Below are positions 17,048-25,187 of a DNA stretch of 64,000 nt, piece after piece; the stretch's first letter is position 1; every line of letters starts with the position of its first letter. The notes beneath the pieces are model-generated. The model was not told the DNA's origin. It was given only the letters and a program-made list of their open reading frames with translations, and searched no databases. A program made the translations under genes and the position numbers. This DNA is from PCPOR2b sp965220385 (lineage in GTDB: Bacteria; Poribacteria; WGA-4E; PCPOR2b). The stretch is from positions 1,860,001 through 1,924,000 of the forward strand of contig OZ244825.1 of NCBI GenBank assembly GCA_965220385.1, read 5' to 3'.

Positions 17048-17064
17048 TTGGCACGGTTTATGCC
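17048..17064 (+). promoter_or_regulatory. second sigma-54-like promoter
   Basis: TTGGCACGGTTTATGCC, identical to the first promoter over 16 bases, with GG (17050-17051) and GC (17062-17063) 10 bases apart. No gene follows directly. A repeat B copy begins about 50 bp downstream. Confidence 0.55.
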
Positions 17065-17085
17065 CATGATTTTGGAGTGCAATCA

Positions 17086-17250
17086 CGAATTCACCATTCT
17101 ATAAGAGAACTATGGTGAATTAGACACATAAGTGGACATTTGCCAACAACTTCGACCTTCGCAAACTTTCCAAAGTCCCCCTGTAACTCCCCTGACAAGG
17201 GAGCTAGGGGGTTAGAGGATTTAGGGGGTTGGCTGTATTATAAACAGGGA
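17086..17250. repeat. repeat B copies, head to head and truncated
   Basis: ACGAATTCACCAT (ending 17095) and TATGGTGAATT (from 17111) face each other, as if two element ends abut. The right-hand copy continues TAGACACATAAGTGGACATT, with CCCCCTGTAACTCCCCTGAC and GGATTTAGGGGGTTGGCTGT as in the 47531 copy, then loses its terminal repeat. Confidence 0.55.
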
Positions 17251-17497
17251 GAAAGGGACAGAGAAGAATATGATAACGATGAATGATAAGAGGGGTAATT
17301 CTCAATCCCGAACTTTGGCATTGCTATCCTCTTTATCCCCAAGTTTCGGTTGCGCGAGTGCCTGCCGATCAATGGTGTTCTGTAACCGCTCTTCCGGACG
17401 ACGTCGTTCCTCACGGTCTGCCTCTGTTCTGCTATCTGCTTGTAGGGCAGATCTTCTCTTTAATATAGCGATATTAAGCCTTTCGCTAAAAAAAGTG

Positions 17498-17526
17498 TTG
17501 ACACATCTTTGCGTTTGGTTTAAGAT
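17498..17526 (+). promoter_or_regulatory. sigma-70 promoter of the candidate RNA gene
   Basis: TTGACA (17498-17503), a 17-base spacer and TAAGAT (17521-17526): a consensus -35 box, ideal spacing and a near-consensus -10 box. The expected start is about 17533. Confidence 0.65.
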
Positions 17527-17532
17527 GGGCAA

Positions 17533-17730
17533 TTGTGTGGGGACTCCGAGTAGCAGCTCGAAGCCCCCCTGAAGCAAAGCGAGATAGAGGCTCGAATCGC
17601 TTCGTGATTGAAAGGTGCTAGACACACCCAACAATCGCCTATAGTATAACCCTTTACGCTATTTGTTTCAATCTGAATAAAAGGGGCTGCGCGATTCGGG
17701 ATTATCCCTAAAACGCAGCCCCTTTTTTTT
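17533..17730 (+). ncRNA. candidate structured RNA, about 200 nt
   Basis: A strong promoter just upstream and a strong terminator at the end bracket about 200 bases with no meaningful open frame. The first part can fold into a two-step hairpin: GGGG (17539-17542) pairs with CCCC (17564-17567) and, inside it, CGAG pairs with CTCG around TAGCAG. A second hairpin is AATCGC-TTC-GTGATT. GGCAATTGT at 17528 can pair with ACAATCGCC near 17630 with one mismatch. The size would suit a 6S-like or regulatory RNA, but I see no diagnostic sequence of a named family. Confidence 0.45.
17680..17730 (+). terminator. strong intrinsic terminator
   Basis: GGGGCTGCG (17683-17691) pairs with CGCAGCCCC (17714-17722), extended by AAA/TTT, followed by a run of eight T. 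A small GGGATTATCCC hairpin lies in the loop. This is the clearest rho-independent terminator in the window. Confidence 0.75.
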
Positions 17731-18551
17731 CGGTTGACACCGATAGCGATAAGGAGAGCGGTTTTGGATTGGCGGACTAGTAAGCCGTTTCTGTATTTCC
17801 TGTTCACGCTATTATTGGAACACAGTGCGCTCATCGGAGAGGGCACGGTGGTTCCTAACAACCCTTCAACCTCCGAACTATATCCCTGCCTACCGACCGC
17901 TGGTATAACCGACCGGCTGCCACTCGGACAACCCCCGATCCCCGCTCGATCGATTGAGACGATACGAAACTGGCTATTAGCCGGAGGTCCCGATCAGGCA
18001 GTCCCCTCGTTCCCTAGTAACCGCTTTATCCACCTTACTGTCATTGAGACCCATCTGATTGTAATTACCCCCTTTAACTGTCAATTTGCCTGCTACTTTA
18101 CCACGCCCCACCTCTATAACGCTGGCAAAGGAACTGATGTTCCGCATCTCATTCGATTCCCCTTGGGCAATCGGGATTTGTAGTCGTCCCATTGCCTTGG
18201 ATTGTGGACGCATCTTTTTTCGGTTCGGTTGATTTTGTCGATTGATTGTGGATTATGAACGTTCTGCTGAGACAACTGAGGCAATGGTATACATTGCTTC
18301 CATTTACTGGATGCAAAATCGTATCAAATGACTTTTCAAACAGGCTCTAAATTAGACCAATTTTCGACTGATATGTCAGTGAAATCAATAAAATTTTCGG
18401 TTATAAACCATAAGTCTCCGCCAATCTCCGCGAATTGGAGTGAGAGTATGTCACATCGTAAGAGATGGCAAAAAGGTGTATTTGGGGGCAGCAAGGTAAC
18501 CGGACATTGCCAGTTCAGGCTATCAATACATCGACACGATTGCAACTGTAA
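17731..18551. other. spacer with no convincing gene
   Basis: A plus-strand frame at 17734-18183 and a minus-strand frame at 17977-18213 (containing GKVAGKLTVKGGNYNQMG) overlap. Neither has a ribosome site, and neither looks like a known family. A 35-codon frame from ATG at 18449 is also possible. I leave this stretch as undetermined, perhaps eroded coding DNA. Confidence 0.4.
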
Positions 18552-18881
18552 ATAACGCAAGTTGTTAGTCGTTGAAAATCCATTGACTTTCGGTTTAGGT
18601 TAATAGGTTTGGTCTTTCGCTCTAGCGGAGCGATATGTCTATAGCAATACGGATACGCCCAGTCCTTGCGCTCCAGATGAGTTTTAAAAAATTAAACGGG
18701 TAATTCTATCTTTCCCCCAGACCCGGTAGGTGCGGTTTGTAACCGCACCGGACATCGCTCGGAAATTACCCAATTAATAAATTAATCTTCATGAGGAGCG
18801 CAATGTGTATAGCAAAAGTGGTTATGGCTTGGATATGTCTATCCAAGCCGAGCAGGTCTTACAACTAGCAACTTAGGTGTA
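18552..18881. repeat. repeat E element with nested GGTAATTC / GGTGCGGTT unit
   Basis: The ends are ATAACGCAAGTTGTTAG (18552) and CTAGCAACTTAGGTGTA (to 18881). Inside lie the spacer repeat of 18701-18795 (GGTAATTC...GAAATTACC with the GGTGCGGTTTGTAACCGCACC hairpin) and the CTTGGATATGTCTATCCAAG hairpin (18834-18853). The element ends about 20 bp before the next gene. Confidence 0.55.
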
Positions 18882-18903
18882 AATAAATGAAAAGGAGATT
18901 CTT

Positions 18904-21054
18904 ATGAAACCGCAAGTTGTGAATCGAAAGTGTTTCATGTTCATCTTGGTTACCCTCTTGATAGGTTTCGGTGTACAAGGCAGTTACGGACAAACAATAA
19001 CTGCTACATCGGATCCGCAACCATTAACGGAAGCAAACTTGCATGGCAGCATCGTCACACTCACGCTCGCCGGCGGAACTTACGAGGAATTTTTCTGGGA
19101 AGAGATGGTGACCGTATCTGGAATTGACGGGGCTGACTTTGACTCGTGGAGTGTGGAGTGGCTAGACGATACGCAGATAGCGGTTGAACTAACATTCGAC
19201 GGGGATTTTGACGCCGATGCCACCCTCACCTTTACCGTGGAAGCAGACGCAATCACAGATTATGATGGAGACGCGCTCACTGTGACACTGCCTGTTACTG
19301 CGCTGGAGGAGTCGCTCGTCGCATCAACGGAGTTCCCCCTGACGGAGGCGATCCTACATGGAAGCATTATCACACTCACACTCAGCGGGCGTCACTTTGT
19401 TGAGGAATGGGAAATCGGCAATGCTATATCAATATTCGGCATTGATGGAGTCACTTTTGAACCGTGGGAAATAGTGCGTGTAAGCGATGCGGAAATGACA
19501 ATTAAACTGACATTCAACGGCGACTTTGATACTGATGGCACCCTTACCCTCACCGTAGGTGCTGATGCCATAGCAGGATACAACCAAGACTTTACACTTG
19601 AATTCTCTGTCACCGCAGTTGAGGAATCGTTGGAGGCATCAACCGAGTTCCCCTTGACGGAGGCAACGCTGGATGGAAGCATCGTCACACTTACGCTTAG
19701 TGGCAGGATTTATGAGGAGTATTCCTTCTGGATCGAAGAGGCTCTAACGCTATCTGGCATTGATGGTGTCAGTGTCGAAGAATACATCGGTGTGGAGCGT
19801 GTAAGCGACACGGAGGTGAGTGTGGCACTGACATTCGATGGTGACTTTGACACCGATGCCACACTCACCTTCACCGTAGGTGCAGACGCAATCGCGGGTT
19901 ACAATCAGGGGTTCACGGCAGAAATTCCTGTCACTGCGATACAGAAATCAAATGCCACGGTGAGTATTTCGCCCACATCGGTAGTATCCCCTGATGTCGG
20001 AGAAGAGTTAAGGTTCAGCATTAATATCGCAGGCGGAGAAAACGTCGTAGGCTATCAGGTAGCCATATCGTTTGATTTCACCGCGCTCCAACCTATCCTG
20101 TCACTTAATCCCACCCTTACCTCGTTGAATAGTTTCGGGCTCTCTTTTACCAAAGGCGACTATCTACCAGAAGGTGTATTCTTTGCGGATCTCGTTGACT
20201 ACTGGGTCGATACGTCTCCTACGGAATCAATATTGGCTCAAAAAGTGATACTCACCGCAAACACACTCGCCGGTGCAGCCAACGGGGACGGCACACTCGC
20301 CACCCTTACGTTCAAGGTTGGTGACTTTAAGCCCTCCACGTTGACTCTATCCCAAGTCTACCTTGTCGATTCAGATGGAAAACGGTGGGAGACCCTCATC
20401 GAAAATGGAGAGGTAACGATACCCCCAGAACCAGAAGAAGAAACTGTGGGGGATATTAACCGTGACGGCGTGGTGGATATCTTGGATTTGACAATCATTG
20501 GTGCCCGTCTCGGTCAGAGGGGAGAAAACAGTGCCGATCTCAACGGAGACGGCTTGGTCGATATCGTTGATCTCGTCCTCGTTGCCGCCGCTTTTACTGA
20601 CGAAGCAGCAGCACCTTCCGTATATCCACAAGCATCCGAACTACTCACCGCTGCGGACCTGCGCCAGTGGCTCACCCAAGCGCAGCAATTAGTACTAACA
20701 GATCCCGCCTACCTGCGCGGCATTGCCGTGTTGGAACAACTCCACGCAGTGTTAATCCCGCAAGAGACTACCCTGTTGCCCAACTATCCCAATCCGTTCA
20801 ATCCGGAGACGTGGATACCGTATCGGTTGGCGGCGGATGCTTTCGTGACGCTGACCATCTATGACAGCAGCGGTCAGGTTGTCCGCACACTCGACGTTGG
20901 GCATCGCGTTGCGGCGTTCTACGAAAATCGCTCGAAGGCAATCTACTGGGATGGTCGGAACGAGTTCGGTGAGGGGGTCGCAAGCGGCGTGTACTTCTAT
21001 CACCTGTCCGCGGGGGATTATTCTGCCACACGAAGGATGTTAATCTTGAAATAG
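18904..21054 (+). CDS. exported protein: Ig-like repeats, cohesin-like domain, dockerin, sorting tail
   Basis: 716 residues after AAAAGGAGATTCTT. A signal peptide ends near GSYGQ. There are three repeats of about 105 residues (PLTEANLHGSIVTLTLAGG, VSGIDG, VELTFDGDFDADATLTFTV, ADAITDYDG), also found in the 28-kb adhesin. Then comes a cohesin-like domain (ATVSISPTSVVSPDVGEEL, VVGYQVAISFDFTALQ, NGDGTLATLTFKV) and a type I dockerin with two calcium loops (DINRDGVVDILDLTI and DLNGDGLVDIVDLVL). It ends in a FlgD-like Ig/sorting tail (NYPNPFNPETWIPYRLA to YSATRRMLILK) of the kind that directs export to the surface in FCB-type bacteria. Cohesin and dockerin on one chain could allow head-to-tail assembly. 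No enzymatic domain is seen. Confidence 0.85.
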   Translation: MKPQVVNRKCFMFILVTLLIGFGVQGSYGQTITATSDPQPLTEANLHGSIVTLTLAGGTYEEFFWEEMVTVSGIDGADFDSWSVEWLDDTQIAVELTFDGDFDADATLTFTVEADAITDYDGDALTVTLPVTALEESLVASTEFPLTEAILHGSIITLTLSGRHFVEEWEIGNAISIFGIDGVTFEPWEIVRVSDAEMTIKLTFNGDFDTDGTLTLTVGADAIAGYNQDFTLEFSVTAVEESLEASTEFPLTEATLDGSIVTLTLSGRIYEEYSFWIEEALTLSGIDGVSVEEYIGVERVSDTEVSVALTFDGDFDTDATLTFTVGADAIAGYNQGFTAEIPVTAIQKSNATVSISPTSVVSPDVGEELRFSINIAGGENVVGYQVAISFDFTALQPILSLNPTLTSLNSFGLSFTKGDYLPEGVFFADLVDYWVDTSPTESILAQKVILTANTLAGAANGDGTLATLTFKVGDFKPSTLTLSQVYLVDSDGKRWETLIENGEVTIPPEPEEETVGDINRDGVVDILDLTIIGARLGQRGENSADLNGDGLVDIVDLVLVAAAFTDEAAAPSVYPQASELLTAADLRQWLTQAQQLVLTDPAYLRGIAVLEQLHAVLIPQETTLLPNYPNPFNPETWIPYRLAADAFVTLTIYDSSGQVVRTLDVGHRVAAFYENRSKAIYWDGRNEFGEGVASGVYFYHLSAGDYSATRRMLILK

Positions 21055-21148
21055 GAGAGAGGTACTAGGGGGCGGGGCGAGGATGCCCCGCCTGCGGACC
21101 GGAATAGCCAAAGTAAATGGAGGTGATTCCTTTACCAAAGAACGCCAC

Positions 21149-21934
21149 TCAGCCACGGAAGTTAGGTTCACGTTTTTCAAAGTAGGCAGTCAAGCCTTCT
21201 GCTGCTTCAGAACACTGTGCAGCACTCGTAATCGCTAACGTTTCCTGTTCCATCTGTGACTCTAGCGACGCTGTCCGGGCATGACGGAATAGCCGTTTGG
21301 TCGCGCCGATTGCCTGTGTTGGACCCGCTGCTATCTGCGCCGCGAGTGCCTCTGTTTCCACGGTCAGCGCATCATCCGCTACCACCCGGTTGACAAGCCC
21401 CCACGTTTCCGCTTCCGCCGCTGAGAGTATCCGGTTGGTCAAGTACAGTTCAAACGTCCGGTGGAACCCCACGAGCCGTGGAAGGTAGTAGGTTGCAGCG
21501 CAGTCCGGTGTTAGCGCGAGCCGCGAGTAGGCCATCGTAAAGCGTGCCGATTTCACTGCTAGTGTCAGATCTCCAATGACTGCTAAACTCAGCCCTGCTC
21601 CGGCTGCTGTCCCGTTGATGGCGCAAATCAGCGGCGCGTCCATCTGTGCGAATTGCGAGATAGCCGTGTGTAACCGAGTCGTGAGTACTTTAATTTCATT
21701 TGCCATTTCCGGACCAACTGACGGAAATTGCTTCAGGTCTGCTCCAACACAGAACATCCGTCCGGCTCCCGTCAATACTACCGCACGCACATCGGGGGCA
21801 TTGCAGCGGATCGAAGCATCCATCAGTTCTTGTCCCATCTGCATTGTCAGTGCATTCGCGGCGCGCGGCCGGTTAAGGGTAATTGTGACCACCCCATCGT
21901 TTGAGCTCCAACTAAGTGTTTCGTAGTCAGGCAT
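21149..21934 (-). CDS. enoyl-CoA hydratase/isomerase (crotonase) family protein
   Basis: 261 residues, standard length. It starts MPDYETLSWSSNDGVVTITL with the family NRPRAANAL segment. The first oxyanion-hole motif is RMFCVGADLKQF and the second is AINGTAAGAGLSLAVIGDLT. SARFTMAYSRLALTPDCAAT follows. The glutamate that acts in classical hydratases is replaced here by aspartate/cysteine context (LTPDCAATYYLPRLVG), so it is closer to PaaG-type isomerases than to short-chain hydratases. It acts on acyl-CoA thioesters in the cytoplasm. It is the only minus-strand gene in this part of the window, with GAGGAAAAAC as ribosome site, and has no operon partner. Confidence 0.9.
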   Translation of the reverse strand: MPDYETLSWSSNDGVVTITLNRPRAANALTMQMGQELMDASIRCNAPDVRAVVLTGAGRMFCVGADLKQFPSVGPEMANEIKVLTTRLHTAISQFAQMDAPLICAINGTAAGAGLSLAVIGDLTLAVKSARFTMAYSRLALTPDCAATYYLPRLVGFHRTFELYLTNRILSAAEAETWGLVNRVVADDALTVETEALAAQIAAGPTQAIGATKRLFRHARTASLESQMEQETLAITSAAQCSEAAEGLTAYFEKREPNFRG

Positions 21935-22000
21935 ATAGGTTTTTCCTCTTTTTTATGCTTCAAGTTTACAGACTGGCAGCTTAGCCATGTATACAAGTTG

Positions 22001-22163
22001 CTAGTGCTCTGTCAAGTAAATCGTGATAAGACACTTCCTGCTCGGCTTGGATAGACATATCCAAGTCTTGGACTCTCGGAACGGAGCCATATTCGTATAC
22101 ATGCAGCGGATTTGTCAATCCACTGCGAGCAGGAATCTTAACATTTATCTGACAATGTACTAG
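22001..22163. repeat. repeat C, complete 163-bp copy
   Basis: The left end CTAGTGCTCTGTCAAGTAAA and right end CATTTATCTGACAATGTACTAG are inverted repeats with about 17 of 22 matches. Inside are CTTGGATAGACATATCCAAG and a GCGGATTTGTCAATCCACTGC hairpin. It is a miniature element; halves occur at 9776, 22590, 43381 and 63848. Confidence 0.75.
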
Positions 22164-22671
22164 GTTCTATTGACATTCTAAGGAGTTTATCACAAAAAGA
22201 AAGGAGCTTGTTATGAAAAGGTAAGTGAGGAAGATAAAAATCACTATTGATTGGGCTTTCTTGCCCAACCTACGCATTTGACATATTGCCTCATGATTCC
22301 AGTGTTAGTCAACGTGATGACAACAAAATGTCAACACGCCCTAAGCAAGTTTCAATATTAAATACGCACATTTTACATCGATGGCGGGCGGGGAAACCCC
22401 GCCCCTACGGGTGCGACACCTACTGAGAATCGAAAGTTTATTATTCAATATTGCTTAGTACATTATCAGAAAAATGTAGCACAAACTGTATAAGGTTTCA
22501 GAACATAAATCGGTAATTCTCTATGTTCCCCATGCCCGGTAGGTGCGGTTTGTAACCGCACCGGACATCGCAATGAAGGTGCTTATCATAATTTGCCTGA
22601 CAGAGTACTAGTAACCTGCGTGAAAGGACTAACTTCCACAAGCAGGAAACGTATACCAAGGAGGTGCCCTA
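22164..22671. repeat. spacer with hairpin repeat and repeat C end
   Basis: Contains a GGCGGGGAAACCCCGCC hairpin near 22387, the GGTAATTC / GGTGCGGTTTGTAACCGCACC unit at 22511-22570 and a repeat C terminal sequence (GACAGAGTACTAG, near 22601-22613). No gene is recognised. It ends with the ribosome site of the next gene. Confidence 0.5.
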
Positions 22672-24297
22672 ATGGCACTTACATCTATGCATTTTGGAAA
22701 ATGTTTTGACCCTGTTTTTCAGAAATTGAAGCGTAAATGCAGGAATCTGCTATGTTTGACAATTTCATTCGCACTCACATTTCTGGGGGGGTGCGGCAAG
22801 ATAGAACGGCGACTTATCGAAGGCAACCTAGAACAGCGGCTTACTGAACTACAGTTGCAATCCCGTGAGAGCAATTCGCCTTTCTTAAAGGCACACATGC
22901 GAGATGGACAGGCTTATGTGCTGTCTTCATGGAAAGTTGATTCAGAAAATCAAACGGTGATTGGACATGGGGAGCTGCTCGATATCAACCGAGAAATGCT
23001 GGAAACTGGTGAATTTACGATACCCGTTGATTCAGCTGTGATTTTTGAAACGAACATTGTGGAATCTTCCGCATCTATTACCGCAATGACGCTCATCACC
23101 GGCGCGTCAATTGGGTTAACTGCATTTTGCATTGCTAATCCCAAGGCGTGTTTTGGGTCGTGTCCAACCTTTTATGTTTCGGCAGGCGATCAACCGATTC
23201 TTCAAGCTGAGGGATTCTCCGCAAGTGTGGCTCCAATCCTTGAGGCGTCAGATATTGATGCTTTATATTATGCCCAGCCAACTGATAACCGTTTTGAAAT
23301 TCAAATGAAAAATGAAGCCCTTGAAACCCATGTCGTACGTCATGTTGATCTGCTCGTAGTTAAACGACAGCCGGGCGGCCGGGTGTTTTTAGCCACCGAT
23401 GGCACTTTTTGGGGAACCGATACAATTGTCAACCCTAGTACGGCTGTTGCACCGCAGGGGGATTGTCTAACCCTACTCCAAGACATCGATGGACAGGAAC
23501 GATTTAGTGAAGCCGATTCCCGAAACCTTGCAACACGGGAAATACTTGAAGTTGAATTTGAGAACGTGCCAGACGGGCGCACCGGCTTGGTTATTGCAGC
23601 ACGGCAATCCCTTATGAGCACTTTTCTATTTTATCAAGGGCTCGCTTATCTGGGGCACTCTGTTGGAGAATGGACAGCAGCCCTTGAAAGGGGTGATATT
23701 CCCCTTGAAAATGCAGGGGCTGGTGTCGGTCGGCTACTTGGGGGCATCGAAGTCCTTTTGCAGGATGACGCGGGTCAGTGGATTTCCGTTGGGGCGGTCA
23801 ATGAAACTGGGCCATTAGCCACCGATGTCCATCTTGTGAAGCTGCCACGTTTGAACCGCAAGCACATCAAAATTCGGCTCCGTCTTACGAGTGGACACTG
23901 GCGATTGGATGCCGTTAAGTTGGTTGCGCTAGATACGCAGCTCGACCCTATTCGACTGTCCCCTGTTGAAGTCAATCAGAATGGGAGTCATGCCGAACCG
24001 GCGCAGCAGTTATTGACGGATCCAGACGAGGCTTTAACAACATTGCCGGGAGACAACTACACCCTCGTTTATCAATTGCCAAACGATTTCGAGAGTTACG
24101 AACTTTTCCTTGAAAGCCGAGGCTACTATCTGGAATGGATCCGCAAGGAATGGCTCGCCGATGAGGATCCCGCGCTCGCCGCGATGATGTTGTCTAATCC
24201 TGAACGCGCGCTACGCGTTTTAGCACCAGAGTTTAAGAAAATTGAAGCCAATATGGAGGAGGTATTTTGGAAAAGCCGTTATGAAAAACCTCAATAG
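22672..24297 (+). CDS. large lipoprotein, first gene of a duplicated two-gene cassette
   Basis: 541 residues after AAGGAGGTGCCCTA. The lipobox is LGGC (Cys about residue 41, after a long basic N-region). The mature protein has a conserved opening (SNSPFLKAHMRDGQAYVLSS and WKVDSENQTVIGHGELLDIN), a central part with a hydrophobic stretch (ITAMTLITGASIGLTAFCIA), and a C-terminal part with NETGPLATDVHLVKLPRLN, PGDNYTLVYQLP and ESRGYYLEWIRKEWL. The family is unknown to me. The next gene overlaps its last 17 bases, so the two are translated together. A paralogue at 38.5 kb has lost the central third. Confidence 0.75.
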   Translation: MALTSMHFGKCFDPVFQKLKRKCRNLLCLTISFALTFLGGCGKIERRLIEGNLEQRLTELQLQSRESNSPFLKAHMRDGQAYVLSSWKVDSENQTVIGHGELLDINREMLETGEFTIPVDSAVIFETNIVESSASITAMTLITGASIGLTAFCIANPKACFGSCPTFYVSAGDQPILQAEGFSASVAPILEASDIDALYYAQPTDNRFEIQMKNEALETHVVRHVDLLVVKRQPGGRVFLATDGTFWGTDTIVNPSTAVAPQGDCLTLLQDIDGQERFSEADSRNLATREILEVEFENVPDGRTGLVIAARQSLMSTFLFYQGLAYLGHSVGEWTAALERGDIPLENAGAGVGRLLGGIEVLLQDDAGQWISVGAVNETGPLATDVHLVKLPRLNRKHIKIRLRLTSGHWRLDAVKLVALDTQLDPIRLSPVEVNQNGSHAEPAQQLLTDPDEALTTLPGDNYTLVYQLPNDFESYELFLESRGYYLEWIRKEWLADEDPALAAMMLSNPERALRVLAPEFKKIEANMEEVFWKSRYEKPQ

Positions 24298-24817
24298 ATA
24301 CACAGTCACACTCATATTTATTCTGATGATTCATGTCGTAGGTTGTGCAACTACTACCGCTCCACGAGGGTGGCTCCCATCGCCATCTATCGTTCAACAT
24401 GAAGGTTTTGGAGGATGGATATCCGTAGAATACACTACCGGAGATCTCAAATCTAAAGCGGATGGAGAGTTAATCGCGATAAACTCAAATCAGCTTTTTA
24501 TTTTAACCACGCAGGAGCTAGTTTCAATTCCGACGAATAGTATTACTCGTATGAAACTGACCGCTTATAACGCACAGTCGGGCAGGGTCGCAGGGTGGAC
24601 AATTTTGGGCACATTGTCAACCCTCTCGCACGGGGTCTATTTCATACTATCCGCGCCAACGTGGCTAATCGGGGGGTGTCTTGCAACGTCAGCCAAGTCT
24701 CATGAGCCGCAAGTGACACATCCCTCGAAATCATTGGAGGAATTCCGTGCTTATGCACGTTTCCCCCAAGGGGTGCCTGAAGGTATTGATATGCAATCCT
24801 TAAGGCTGAAAAATTAA
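24281..24817 (+). CDS. small lipoprotein, second gene of the duplicated cassette
   Basis: 178 residues from ATG at 24281, inside the end of the previous gene. The paralogue at 39449 has the same overlap, which supports this start. The lipobox is VVGC. The mature part begins ATTTAPRGWLPSPSIVQHEG and holds a beta-rich segment (GGWISVEYTTGDLKSKADGE, LIAINSNQLFILT), then a hydrophobic segment of about 40 residues (GWTILGTLSTLSHGVYFIL). It ends SLEEFRAYARFPQGVP. Probably works with the upstream lipoprotein in the envelope; function unknown. Confidence 0.7.
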   Translation: MKNLNRYTVTLIFILMIHVVGCATTTAPRGWLPSPSIVQHEGFGGWISVEYTTGDLKSKADGELIAINSNQLFILTTQELVSIPTNSITRMKLTAYNAQSGRVAGWTILGTLSTLSHGVYFILSAPTWLIGGCLATSAKSHEPQVTHPSKSLEEFRAYARFPQGVPEGIDMQSLRLKN

Positions 24818-25187
24818 CATGACTTTTGCACCGGAACGCTCCAGATACCTACAAATTGTTTGACAAAATCAGCGCCACTCTAATTGACCTGACTGGGGTG
24901 TCGAGATATGAATCTCGACCTACTGAAACCAATAGCCGTAGGTCAGGCATCCCCGGTCACGGGATTCAGAGCAACTTGCTTCCCTTGCACCAACATCGGT
25001 TATGGGGGGGGGGCAAGATGCCCCACCTACGGCATTGGAGTGGGAAAAGAGAAGTATTAGGAGGTGGTCAAGTCCGAGAGGATCCCGTGACTGAGGGAAT
25101 TGGATTGGAAGGGTAGGTTTCTACATTGCCATACTTCCCAACTTCCAACTTTCCAACAACCCGATTGCGCGTTGCAATCGAAAACCG
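24818..25187. repeat. spacer with inverted repeats shared with 28.25 kb
   Basis: Contains GTCGAGATATGAATCTCGAC (24900), GGCATCCCCGGTCACGGGAT (24948) and CAAGTCCGAGAGGATCCCGT (25071). The last two are found again, inverted relative to the 25.07-kb copy, at 28249-28287 after the WD40 gene, so that gene is bracketed by inverted repeats of about 25 bases. Confidence 0.6.

Noticed and set aside
17302..18213. Several frames on both strands around the candidate RNA
   Set aside because: Mutually overlapping, no start signals, none recognisable. The minus-strand EADREERRRPEERLQNT segment looked helical but ends without a plausible start.
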